In this document: one piece after another, positions 36,168-48,210 of the stretch
Position numbering within the stretch: position 1 is the first letter of the stretch
How the letters are laid out: the number at the start of each line of letters is the position of its first letter
Assembly (NCBI RefSeq): GCF_964355755.1
Contig: NC_092673.1
Coordinates: 23,563,001 to 23,627,000 of the forward strand
Origin: Antedon mediterranea
Lineage: Eukaryota; Echinodermata; Crinoidea; Comatulida; Antedonidae
Reading direction: 5' to 3'
Length of the DNA stretch: 64,000 nt
Notes under the pieces: model-generated
Databases searched by the model: none
What the model saw: only the letters and a program-made list of their open reading frames with translations
Told to the model about the DNA's origin: nothing
Position numbers and translations under genes: made by a program

Positions 36168-38019
36168 GGCGTCTTAATTACTTGATGTCGAAAACGTATA
36201 GACATATTACGTTTTAAATTTGATAATTATCAAAACTAGAGGCCTCGTCGAATTCAAGTGTGTTGTAAATTATCTAATTTTAATCTAAAATTAATTTCAA
36301 ACTGTAAATCAGTCTCGATATACTCTATTTTAACAATATTTTGATTAATTTCTATCGTAAGAATTGTTATTTTCAATATAAGTTATTAGTTATAATAGCA
36401 GTGATATTAATTAAACGCAGAATTATAGGTGAAATTAAGTGAAATCTGTGAAAATATAGATAAGAGGTTACAGTTTTATTTTCAATATTTTAAAGTTAAT
36501 TTATCTGAATACAGACAATTTATTAATTTATTATAAAATACCAAGCGAATTGGCCATTTGTAAAAAAAAGATTGAATGAGAAATTAAGACGCAAAACGGT
36601 TTTAAAAGGATTATTGATTGCAATATCGTGAACCTTAGTGAAAATACAAATTAGATATGGATCCGAATGTGAGATTTATAGAATGGAGTGGACATAGTGA
36701 CCGGAATTTTTAATACACCATAAATTATGTTCCTCAATTATAAACCTGTCGATATAGTAGAAAACTTGACATTTTCTGTAGAATTTTGTTAGGTTTTCCC
36801 CTTGAACTGTTAATAAAAATATGCTTATATTTATGATGTGGTGTAAGATCTTTCCTGATCTTGTTCTTGTAACTTACTGGAGTTACATAGTCCCTGGCGC
36901 TATGAAGAGGGCAATACCTCTCTGGATATCGGTTTTGATTCCATCAAATCAATTTCAGTTGTCCTATCATCAGATACGACACGACGCTTCCTACATTTGT
37001 TTTTACCATTTTCCAAAAAAAATGTATTATAAGTTTTTTTTATTTTTGTTTAAATTAATTTTAATAATACAAGTAAGGATTTATCTCAAAATTATTTTTC
37101 TTTTTAATTTGAATTAAAATCCTATACAATGTACTAAAATCTAGCAAAAACATTGAACTTTTGCAACCGTTTTTGTTATTACTGTAATGATTATAAATAT
37201 ATTCAGCCAATTATTCTTTATTTACGACGTCAATGGAAACATTTAAAATGAACTTTTCTCATTTTTTAATTTTTTTCTGTTCTATTTTCAGCCCATATTT
37301 CCGTTACGGTAAAAGTGCAAACAATTAGAGTATTACCATATATTACCGATTTTAAACAAACACGTGCGTATTATAGTCACGTGTTCTATCTTAACCAATT
37401 ACAACTGAAATCTACAACACAATAAAATAAGATAGAGGATTACTGTATATGAAACATTAGCGCAAACGGAATAATGGATTTCCATTAAAGACTTGTGATG
37501 TTGGCTAAATGTGTAGACAACCCGTGTTAGAATTGATTTAGGCTCATATGGGTTCTTGGCAATCACTTTTACATCCTAAAAATGCATACGTTTGACTGTG
37601 ATTAGAACTTGGTACAGGTATTGGCGGCATGTCTGTGGGATATTCAATCACTTTACTAAACCCGGTGATACTTGCTTGTAATCGGTCATACGTTACAACG
37701 GCACGTTCGTGGTATGACGGTGATGATGTTGAGGAAATTAAAAAACTAATTACATTCATCAATCATAATTACTCTTTAAAAAAATTGATTGCGTAAGTTG
37801 CTTGTAGAAAGAGTGTGGTTCACACCTTAGTAGGTGTTAGTAAAGAGAAGAAAAAAAATGGTGTTAATAGTACTACATAGTAATAATAGGTTGCAATCTT
37901 ATGCCGGCATATCCTGATTCGGCTTTTAAAGAATTTCTAGATAATCATGAGTCATGATGGTATGGACATGACACGATGATGTCATATCACTACCATATTT
38001 GGGTATATCACTACCATAT
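36168..38019. other. Non-coding; one minus-strand open frame of doubtful status
   Basis: At 37,544-37,762 (-) a 72-aa frame has balanced, non-repetitive composition (contains YDRLQASITGFSKVIEYPTD and ends CKSDCQEPI) and higher GC than its flanks. It lacks clear splice sites, a signal peptide or a recognisable domain, so I leave it uncalled. Confidence 0.3.
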
Positions 38020-38071
38020 TTAGGCACATCACACATTTTTGTCAAACTAGTTTGATAGTTTAGACAGAGCT
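38020..38071. repeat. Fragment of an AGCTCTGTCTA-ended MITE
   Basis: TTTGTCAAACTAGTTTGATA then GTTTAGACAGAGCTA matches the inner part and end of the 86-bp element at 57,529-57,614. Only this end is recognisable. Confidence 0.45.
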
Positions 38072-38116
38072 AAATAAACAAATAAAATAGTTTGGTGGTC
38101 AAACAAGTTATGCACA

Positions 38117-38365
38117 CCTAACAATGCATCTACCTTAGCCTAACAATTTATCTACCTTAGTCTAAAAATTCATCTACCTCAGCCTAACAATTTATCTACC
38201 TTAGCCTAACAATTCATCTACCTTAGCCTAACAATTTATCTACCTTAGCCTAACAATTCATCTACCTTAGCCTAACAATTCCTTAACCTAACAATTCATC
38301 TACCTTAGCCTAACAATTCCTTAGCCTAACAATTCATCTACCTTAGCCTAATAATTCATCTACCT
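38117..38365. repeat. 22-bp minisatellite
   Basis: About 11 units of TAACAATTCATCTACCTTAGCC, alternating TTCATC and TTTATC variants, with two shortened units (TAACAATTCCTTAGCC). Confidence 0.9.
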
Positions 38366-39195
38366 GAATAGGCCTTAGAGTAATGTAACACTTTGTGAGG
38401 TATTTTAGGTGTTTTATATGTATATTAGGCCTACTTTTATTCGACTTACCTACAACTTAAGAACAAATCTGTAAAATTTGATTTAAATATTATTTTAAAT
38501 TGATACTACTTCAATCACTTAAATCGAACTTGTTGGTGCTTTAATTGATTTATATGGTAGGTCTGCATTTAAGAATTGGCGATTTTAAATAAGGATGATT
38601 ACACATTAATTGTTGGTTAAAATATGTTTGAGTCGCTACAAAGAAGTTTCTGACAATGTAATCTTCATCCAGACATGTATTAATTGTTTATTTACAATTA
38701 ATATTTTCTGCGTTTGAACCTTTTACGGGTTGTTAATATTATCGTGAATAATTACAAAAAAAGTGCTACTTATACCTAAAAGAGCAGCTTCCTCTCGATA
38801 GTTATTGTTTTTTAAGTGCGCCACCAATCGTGTTGACGTCCAATTCAAATTGTTATGACACGTCAGGTTTTTTTCTTTTGCGAATATTAAGTCGAATCAG
38901 TCCGTCTAGAACCTAGCTCTATGCTAAGAGATACCAGAGTCATATATTTAAATTCTTTGACACAAAATGGCCTTTAATCCATTCAATGTCGTAAATCTTC
39001 AAATACGGTATAGACATACACTGGGAGACATGTTATGGGACGCCCTCTCCAAAATGGTTTCAGAAATAGCCGGTTATAAATCTTAGATAATTGTATGTCT
39101 CTTATGTTTTCGGATCCACATAGATTATTATCTATTACATTATATAAGCCTAATTATATGTTTTAGAATATATTGTTTCTTTTCTTTTTATTCAG

Positions 39196-39528
39196 ATGAC
39201 GACTAATAGGAATGTAATCTTACTGATGGTATCATTAGGCGCCTTACTCCCTGTAATATGCGTTCATGCAATGCTGGACGAACGAGAATTTGATTTACAT
39301 GAGCTTAAAGATAGTTCCTGGTATAACGCTTTACGGACAGAGCTTACGGAGCGGGCACTCGACTTGATATTTGAATCGGAACTCGCCGCTGAAGCCGCCG
39401 AAACGGACGGAGAAATCGCCAAACAGCTTAGCCAGAAGAGATCCGGATCACGGGCTCACCGAAGAAACATTCCCCCGTATGGTAGTGTGAGATCACGACC
39501 ACCAAGAACATTCAACCTGGACATTTAA
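39196..39528 (+). CDS. Small secreted prohormone-like precursor, 110 aa
   Basis: The ATG sits exactly at the first base after an acceptor (TTTTTATTCAG, AG at 39,194-39,195), so the 5' leader is on another exon. Residues 1-25 are a clear signal peptide (core VILLMVSLGALLPVICV, likely cut after VHA). Residues 26-80 are an acidic, helix-prone spacer with one Trp. Lys-Arg at 81-82 and Arg-Arg at 89-90 then release a basic, Pro-rich C-terminal peptide; the shorter product would be NIPPYGSVRSRPPRTFNLDI (20 residues), the longer one starts at Ser83. There is no cysteine in the peptide and no Gly for amidation. GC content is well above the flanks and the frame runs cleanly to TAA. The organisation (signal, acidic spacer, dibasic site, single terminal peptide) is that of a neuropeptide or hormone precursor. 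I do not recognise the family; a small non-hormonal secreted protein is the alternative. Confidence 0.75.
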   Translation: MTTNRNVILLMVSLGALLPVICVHAMLDEREFDLHELKDSSWYNALRTELTERALDLIFESELAAEAAETDGEIAKQLSQKRSGSRAHRRNIPPYGSVRSRPPRTFNLDI

Positions 39529-39650
39529 GTTTAATTCGGGCATTTTGTTTGGTTAACTAGATGAAGGGTTGGACTTGTACCTTAGTCAGTGGTTTATGAT
39601 AGTTTAAGATAATTGATAGTTTTGCCTTAGTTGATCAACATCACTTTTCT

Positions 39651-39656
39651 AATAAA
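39651..39656 (+). promoter_or_regulatory. Poly(A) signal of the 39.2-kb gene
   Basis: AATAAA 123 bases past the stop codon, followed by T-rich sequence; the only canonical signal close behind this coding exon. Confidence 0.6.
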
Positions 39657-39687
39657 GTTTTATTTGAATCCAATTTAAAAAATATAC

Positions 39688-39731
<44 letters not shown>

Positions 39732-39732
39732 T
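39688..39732. repeat. (ATA)n microsatellite
   Basis: Uninterrupted ATAATAATA run of about 45 bases just after the poly(A) region. Confidence 0.9.
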
Positions 39733-42126
39733 ATACAAAAGATATTAAATATTAATATACAAAAGAGGCTGAACTTTAATAACTTATATGGCGTTATGGT
39801 TATATTGCAATAGAATTGATGTGAGATTGTTATCAACTACATTTTAAATGTCATACCGTTCATTTAATCCATTATATCAAAAGTATTATTATTATTATTT
39901 AGAACTAAGTATAAAAGCTTTTTGAATATATCTAACAAATTGAACTACAATTATTAGTAGTAAACCTTATCATTGAATAGTTATTCATATTCTGGTAAAT
40001 ATATCAAAATACTTATAACCTTGAATTCGCCTTAATAAAGCATAGTGGTATACATTTTATTAGAAATATTATTAAATTGTAAATTTATATTTCGTTTGTG
40101 TTTTACGTACCCATCGAACATTTATTGTGTTTTTCCGTTTTTGGTGTGGTGGTTAGCAGAGACCTTGCTATGACAGGATCGAACAAGAGACCCGGCAAAC
40201 AAACTGCAGTCCCCACGATTACGGTTGTCGTATTCTAGACGTACGGTGTTGTTTCGTAGATTTGAAATGTAAATAAGTAGATAGTAATGTTACATAAAGA
40301 TTTAATTGATGTTGCTTTTTAAATGATGTAATAAATCTTCATCATTCTTAAATACTGTTGTAAATTTTATTTGTTACATTCGTCTATTATGTTATCACTA
40401 GGTACATATTTACTATCAATACCATAATGCTATTTAATGCAATCATAAAAGGAAATGATCAAACAATGTACAAATAAATTAAGCTCGCAAAAAATTTTTT
40501 CCTGCATAAACTTAACGAAATACAAAGAGCAATAATTCGACCCATATGAAGATAACTTTTGCAACTAAACTTGTTACCAACGTTTTTGTGACGTCACCAA
40601 TGTATTGCATTTTCTGAAATTCAATAGGCCGGTCGGTAATAAAAGAAAGTAAGGTAAAAGTAACTTTAAAATCAGGTTAGATGGGACAATTGGTCGCAAA
40701 TGGCAAAACGACTTATAACTATAGGAAAGAATTGCTGATTGCCGTTTGACAGGTTTAAATTTTGCTATAGTTTGATTATTGTATTTTCTACTATCATGGG
40801 AAAGGTGTAGAATTACTATGAACTACATTAGTATACGTTTATATAATACATTGACGTGTATTTCTTTGGAAGCATAACGAAATAAAAAGAATAAATATGA
40901 ATTTAATCTAAGCTGATTCATCTTATCTGTTTAACTCACCACATAATTTATCAAAAAGAAAAGAGATTTTGTTGGTTTAACTCTGACGCCTAATCGGGTT
41001 TGAACTTACACATGACATCTTCAAACGTCATCCACAATTTGAGAGAAAATACGTCTGTTGTCATAAAAATCAAAATTCCAGATTTCTTAATTATCTTTCA
41101 TCTTAATGGCATAGTTCATCAATTTTATATCTTACATAAAATATACATAAGTTAATTTAAAAGTCCTGGGGCTAAGAATCTCCTTATAAATAATTCTTTA
41201 TTAATTTATTTCATCAGGAAATCTTTTGAATAATATTGTATCTATTGTTTTAGGACATTTACATTACAGGTTTTATTTCCCCATTGACTTATCACTTTAT
41301 TACAAAACAGTACAATACACTTTATAAAAACCGAGATATTCTTAAACTAATTATACGATACGAACACTCCTGTCATGCTCATTGTTATGTAAAATAGATA
41401 ATTTAGGCTAAGCTATACTTCAATTTCAATACGAGGTTACCTACATTTAATTTTATATTCACAACAGAAATTATCTAACTGCTTGTACTTTAGTAATATT
41501 TGTTTCTACATTAAGATGTTTTCTATTTTTAATAGGCCTGCATATGTGTTGCTTTTGTAAATTTGTATGAACTTTTACAGATTGAGAATGCCAGAGTCAT
41601 TGGTCATCCAGGCTCTAAAACCCACAAGTCCAAGTACGGCTTAACTCTTATTTTTAGAACACTGCTGTTGTTTGTTTTATACTACAGTCTAATCCTTAAA
41701 CCACCTTAAAAAATGGTGTACTTCTAAAATCACAAGGTTGTTTTAATAAACACAATGAACAACGGATTTCTTATAGATTCGTTAAACCTAATATATATCT
41801 GCGGTATAATATCATTACCTTTTACTTAATCTATTCTAAGTCATATTTCTATATATTAATCTTTCCTTTTAAAGTAAAACCCACAGTAAGGTTATAATAA
41901 CCTTTGATTCGTCTATAGTACTAAGATATATGAAGATCGAAATCCGGGAACGTATAGGCCTAGATACATACATTGTTATTAATGTTGTTTAGACATCAAA
42001 ACTAAACCACAAGCACTTGTCAGTTGCATATCCTACTTTTCCATTATTAAACGAATTTTCTAAAACAGCGTATTATTTGGCAGTATAGTATTTATAAAAC
42101 GTATACTTCTTTGTAAACGAATTTTT
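39733..42126. other. Non-coding stretch
   Basis: No gene. A segment at 41,580-41,655 after a TTTTACAG acceptor-like string has a short open frame, but it turns into low-complexity hydrophobic sequence. Confidence 0.4.
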
Positions 42127-42174
42127 AAATTCAATTTGAGTGTTGATTTAAAAATCAACACTCAAATTGAATTT
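42127..42174. repeat. Perfect 23-bp inverted repeat with 2-base loop
   Basis: AAATTCAATTTGAGTGTTGA-TTT, then AA, then its exact complement. It is an isolated cruciform-forming palindrome. Confidence 0.9.
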
Positions 42175-44190
42175 CACAAATGAGAATTATAAAAAACATT
42201 CTGGTAATCACTGGTAATTATAATTGATTAATAACGTTTAATAATTAATAGAAAAGTTGAAAAATGTGTCTATAAAGATTTTGCTCTCAAGTATCATACG
42301 TATGAAATGTCATGTTTGTCAAAATATATACCTCTTTCTAATATTAGGTCGAACACAGTTTGAACCGAAATCAGTGACAGAGGCAATAGTAAACACACAA
42401 ATGCATGTCATAGACCTAAATTTCGAGAAATAAAGTGAAACAGATAAAACACAAACTCCAGAATATAACTTTTCTTGTTGTAAAGAAAGGTGGATGAGGA
42501 TTAAATTCTTCTTAATGTTGATATCTGTTTTAACACGCGGTTCTAACTTGACAGTCGTAGACAAAAAGTCTCGAGATAAATAAAATATTCTAAAAAAATC
42601 CAAAATTGCTAGTCCTATTTAGGCTTATCACTTAACATTGGAATTCTAATTATAACTATCTTCCATTTTAATGGCATAGTTCATCAATTTATATCTTGCA
42701 TACAATCTAAATTAATCCCGAGGAAAAACAAATTCTTTAATCCTTACAATTAATTTTATCAGTCTTTTCAAATTAAAACCTTTACTGTTGTTGACAGTAA
42801 TATGATAACCTAAAGCGTAGTTTCCTATCGTCATCAAAACTAGTTATTTTGCCTTGTTACATGGAAATTATTACTTTATTTTAGAAATGGAGATTGAATA
42901 ATAACATATTTTTGGAAAATGTCATTTCTACGCACATTAAGTTGCAATCATTCTTCATTTACAGAATAGAAAAAAACCTATTGAACAGAGGATTTTGAGT
43001 TTGGAGGGATTTGTGACCCATGGCCTTAAAATGGTGAATTGAAGCGCTTAAGCTTATTTTTTTTGCGTTGTACTTTGTTTTAGTGATGCACCTTTTGAAA
43101 CCGCATAGCTTTTCTAACTAGTTAGGAGCCCTGTCCTTGGTATTGCGGCAGCGACAGAATATATATGATTCATACGAAACAAGGTAAATGCCGCAGTACG
43201 AGTTGTCCTTAACTTTTTCAAAAGGCAAACGTAACTAAACGATGTGTTACTCAAGAAAGGTCGTTGTACAGATCCTACTTGTTCATACATTTTTCGTAGA
43301 TATTAAGTTATATTATTAGGAAAAGTATGTATCAAACCACAATCAAGCAACTGAAACGCAATATTAACGTCACAAGATAAACGATCGTATAATACCATAT
43401 ATATATTACGTTGTACCAATAAAAAAAGAATACTTGGAACAAATTCTGTTTTGACAATATCGTGGTCACAGGTGCATAAAGGGGCAAGTTTTCTAAGACC
43501 CGGAATGTTTTCAGAATATCTTACTGGTCGTGGTGACCGTTTAGTTGAATCACTATTTCCACGAAAAAAAGAGAATTCCGTCTAGTAAAGCATTTTGTTA
43601 ACCTGCCAAAGGTGTTTATTTACCGGTAGGCCTATTGTTATTCATTTTGTCATTAAATCTCTTCGTCACGCATTATCGAATCCGTTAGTCACACTTTTGA
43701 ATGCAACGTATAGAGGGAAATCCATACCACCAAGGATAGTATAATACACACCTCACGCCCCTGCAGAACCGTCGTAACAATATTATAATAAAGTGAGTCA
43801 TATTCAGATGTAACTGTTGACTGACCATGGTGACTTTTGTTTGTGGTTGTTTGTATTCAGCTCTACGGTTAACGACCACGGTGTATAGGTTTTTACCTTA
43901 TATGGAATTGTGAATCCCAAATCCTATATCACCCACTTACACTCATCACTTGTTGTGTATCAATTGTTTATCTGTTGCAAAGGTGAACTTATTGATCTAG
44001 ATAGAATTACGTAACTATTATATTGTATATTTATACAGATATTTGACTGTATAGTTACTATTTATAAGCACTATTTAGGCCCAACAAGCGTTGTTTTATA
44101 GATTAATTTTAATCAATATACATTTTGTTATCCTACCCTAATTTTAATTCAACGAATTTATTTTATACTTCAACCGATATATATAATAAC
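42175..44190. other. Non-coding stretch
   Basis: No gene or known repeat recognised. Confidence 0.4.
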
Positions 44191-44425
44191 GGATAAGGAT
44201 AAGGACTTCTCGGATAAGGACTATAAACCGTAGGTCCAGTGTACACAGATATAACCTGTGTGCACTTTAAAGAACCCAGTTCATTATTCGAAAAAGAGTA
44301 GGGGGTTACCCCGGTGAACTGGTTCACACAATAGCCCCTGTATCAGGGGGTTACCACCTATCTGATAGGACAGTGATTAATTCACTATTGGTATTCCTTG
44401 GCCACATTGCCTAAAGACATAAAAT
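44191..44425 (+). mobile_element. SINE copy, 5'-truncated
   Basis: Core CTTCTCGGATAAGGACTATA-AACCGTAGGTCCAGTGTAC followed by GTGCACTTTAAAGAACCCAG and GAGTAGGGGGTTACCCCGGT matches the SINE at 49,817-50,152 closely. The tRNA-like head is missing and the tail differs. The core resembles the conserved domain found in many marine-invertebrate SINEs (Nin-type); that name is from memory. Confidence 0.65.
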
Positions 44426-47400
44426 AAAATATAAATCACTTTGATAAACGTGTGTATATTCTAGTCATACATAAGCAATTAATATAATCTGTTGAATTAT
44501 TCCTATTAAAAGTAGTACATTTATGGAGTGAATATTATTTTGGCAGTGAAAGTGGGTCAACGTATTGCAATTGCCATAATATATATTAAAAATTAGTATT
44601 TATTGCGAATACACTATCTGAAATAAGAAGATTAAAACGGTTTAACCTTTAAAATATTTCAATAATTATTAATTTAAAAACTATTATTGATCTGTCTGAA
44701 TCTTAGGGATTTTGTGCGTGAATTATTTGAATACTCTTTTTATTATAATAATTATGAATAGTTCAGTTATGCCTATACTTGTTTTACAATATTTCTGGTC
44801 TATCAAGGTAGGTCTATCGAATTTGAAATGAGAGCATACACTTGCACTGCTAATTTCAGTAGTGTTTTTTAAGACACTCCTCCTAAACCAACCCCCATAT
44901 TGACAAATCCAAGACATGGCTAACTGACCAGTAACACGCCTACATAAATAATTTTACTTTCAGTTTTAACTATAATCTAATCTAATTTTTCAATTTGACC
45001 ACACACTTAATCTATACACTGTCCAGTCTGTCTATTTTAAGAATAACTCCATTTATAATAAAGATACGGTAGGCATACCTTTTAAAAAGTGCATGTTATA
45101 TTACAGTACAATTTTATCTTTGTCTTTTTCAAGGCTGTTTTTTACTTTTAATAAATGCCACGCGATTTTAGATTTCGAAATAACTATATAACACTGTTTA
45201 TTTAATTCTTTAACAATACTCCACGATTCCCATAACGCTATAGGTGTTGGTGCCACAATACTATGTTAGTCCTGCCCAAAGGTGTCTCATTTGAATAGTT
45301 GAGTAGGCCTACAATAATAATGTTTTCTAGATTTAATAAATACTAAATAGGGCTTATATGACGCATTATAGAAAGCCTCAATGTTCTTAACAAGAGAAAT
45401 AAAAAGCGGAAAAATTAAGAGTAAAAAGAGATAAAAGGCGAGTTTTCAAAGCAGCCTTAAAATAAGCGATAGAAGTAGCCTGACGGATAGGCTAGAGATT
45501 GGTAAACCGTTCCAAAGAGACAGAGACCCAAGAAAAAGAACGAAAACAATATTTAATAAATGCTTCCAGTGATTATCTATTTTAAATGTTCATATTTCGT
45601 ATTGCATTATGTAGAGGAATTCTTTTTTTTTTAAACAATGGTACCACCTCCTGTCTTCTCGACGTCAGAGAGGAATGTTCCTTTCACTTAGTCAGAAATT
45701 CCTTCCTACAGTAATTACGGCAAGTTTAACAAAAAATCAGATCATCGGTTATTCCTGCTGCCAACTTTATTTGAACCGTTTCAATTATTTTATCCATGCT
45801 AAACATAGAAACTCCTAATGTAATCAATAAAACTTTGTTGAATAAATGACCTCACTAGTCAAATACTTATATAACTTTTTTTTTAAGAGGTACCGTAACG
45901 ATTTCCCAGGTAACAATACAAACGCAGATACTCGTCCATGAGTTCGTCATCGTTATTGTCATTTTTAAACATACGCTTAAAATAGAACATGATTTGTAAT
46001 CAATTGTGAGACAGAACATCATTCTTCTTTCTCGGCAACGACAACTAAACCCCATAAACTTTTATTTGCAGCAAATACAATATAATGCATTGCATTTTGT
46101 AACATTAAGTAATAGATCCGAATCATAAGCTTAACAATTAAATTGTCATACTTTAAATAAAGATTAGCATATAAATATGTATTTTTTAATATACAGTTGG
46201 CATATGCACGATACAAAAAATATATATAGATATTATACATTTTGTTCATAACGGAAAAAATAACAATCTAGTACCAAATATGGTGATTCAATGCACCTGA
46301 TTCGTGGATTACCTCATTCACCGGCAGTAAAACACAACTGGTCACATCTCAGGTTTAATATATTCCCAGGTAATACACAGATCATATAATCGTTCCTAGA
46401 TCGCATGTCGTCAATGATGTAATTTCAAAAACTTTTTAAATAGAATGCTTAATCATTGTGGATATTTTAATCTGCTGGTCATTTATTCAAATTTACTCAG
46501 CCAATTTAAATATACTTTGCCCCATTGCCTATGCTCAATTGTTTCAGAAAAGCAAACCCAGTGCTCTTTGTTCTAGTGCAGCGATAAATAATTCAGGGTA
46601 GCGGTAAAGTACGGTAGCATTTATTTGAGGTGACATCATTATGACACATGTTGCTGTTGGGTCTTGGTTCTAGACGGTACAGTGAGTTAATAGGCCTATC
46701 CACTTCAGAGAACAAGAGGAAAGGTGGTTATGACAGCAGGTGGAACCTGACGTTCGTTGTGTGGATATTTTTTTGATAACATATTTAGGCAAAATGTCCA
46801 TCAGTCATTCACTTCTTGGCAGTAATGTTTTTATTTATTTATTGCGCTATATTGTAATACATTAACGTTTCCAAAGCAATAGCTCTAACATGAACTTGTT
46901 TAAAAATCTAAAAGTTAAAATCACATGTAAACTGAACAAAAAGCTGCTCTATAAAGTCTTAAACACATCTTTTGGATTGGAAACATGACCGACCATTAAC
47001 CATGAAAGAATTACCTTTGAATTCCTTTATGCTTTAACTTATAGGCCTACCTTGTTTTAATAATAATTAACGTTCAACAACATCTAGTTTTACCCCGTTT
47101 TGTGCATGATTATTAACCAATCATGCTCAACAGTTAGTAAAATATTCCTATAAACTAAATAATGTTCTTGCTTGGTAAATATATTAATATCTTTAACAAT
47201 TAAAAACAAATATCTCGCCGAATTTCAGTGGAAGGAATACAGGTAGTACGTGGTTGAATAAATAAAATAAAAATACAACCGGATTTCGTTTCCTATTTTA
47301 AAACCACACGATCGTGTTTATTGCCCTTCAATAGCATTATTATTATTATTATTAATATTTGCTTTTGCAACTACATCCTTATATAGAGATATATAAAAGG

Positions 47401-48048
47401 ACACCTGTAATAATGGGATTTGTGACTAATCAGTTTGTAGTTTAATGACTGCTGCTGCTTTACCTACCGTGTAATAATTTTTACGACATCCTATAGAAAA
47501 TAGATTCTCCGAAAGTAGTTTTACAAGTTATGAATCATTATTTTCGTTATAGTGAAAAGTATTAAATCTTTCCAAAAATGGTGCTGTTTTAACAACTTTT
47601 TCTGTTGCAAGAGTTATTAAAAGTTTAAAACCATTCTCAAATGTAATATTAAAAGTATAAAAGCGAATAGAAATATTATTTCTAAATGATTGGATTACAC
47701 TTGGCCCAATTAAAGCTACAAACAATTAGGTAAATATTTCGAATATAGGCCTAGTTATTGTAAAGTGAAATATTGGTGGGTAGTAAATCGTAGGACGAAT
47801 TTGGGTGTTCTCTTTGTTTTTAATTTAATTGTTTCCTGGGTTATCAATATAATAGGCCTCCTACGTAACAATATAGCAATATCTTTAATTCAATATCGAT
47901 ACAGTCAGATAATTTTAGACAGGTAGGTTAATCAGCCGGAACCCTGTCAACTCACCTGTCGGCATCGCCTCAATGAACAACTTCAATTGATTTTTGTTTC
48001 TTTTGTTATTATCACTATGAAACGTCAGTGCCTTTGAAACCTAACAGT
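44426..48048. other. Non-coding upstream region of the ADAMTS gene
   Basis: No gene. 45,460-45,545 (GATTGGTAAACCGTTCCAAA-GAGACAG) may be a retroelement relic. There is an (ATT)n run at 47,336-47,360. Confidence 0.35.
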
Positions 48049-48056
48049 ATATAAAC
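48049..48056 (+). promoter_or_regulatory. TATA box of the ADAMTS gene
   Basis: TATATAAA, 83 bases before the initiator ATG; transcription would start near 48,080 and give a leader of roughly 60 nt. Confidence 0.5.
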
Positions 48057-48138
48057 TCTGTCATACCCTTACTCTGGCATTTAAATCGAAGAGAACACGT
48101 GAAGAACAAATAATTGTGCAAATAATCTATTTTCCAAT

Positions 48139-48210
48139 ATGGTTGGTTTAATAAGAGGTCCAGCCTTCACTCTACTTGTAGCGTATTTTACTTTAGCAAA
48201 CTCAAAAGCA
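48139..48210 (+). CDS. ADAMTS exon 1
   Basis: Codons 1-24, start MVGLIRGPAFTLLVAYFTLA: the signal peptide. Donor GCA|GTAAGT, phase 0. First ATG after the TATA box. Confidence 0.85.
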
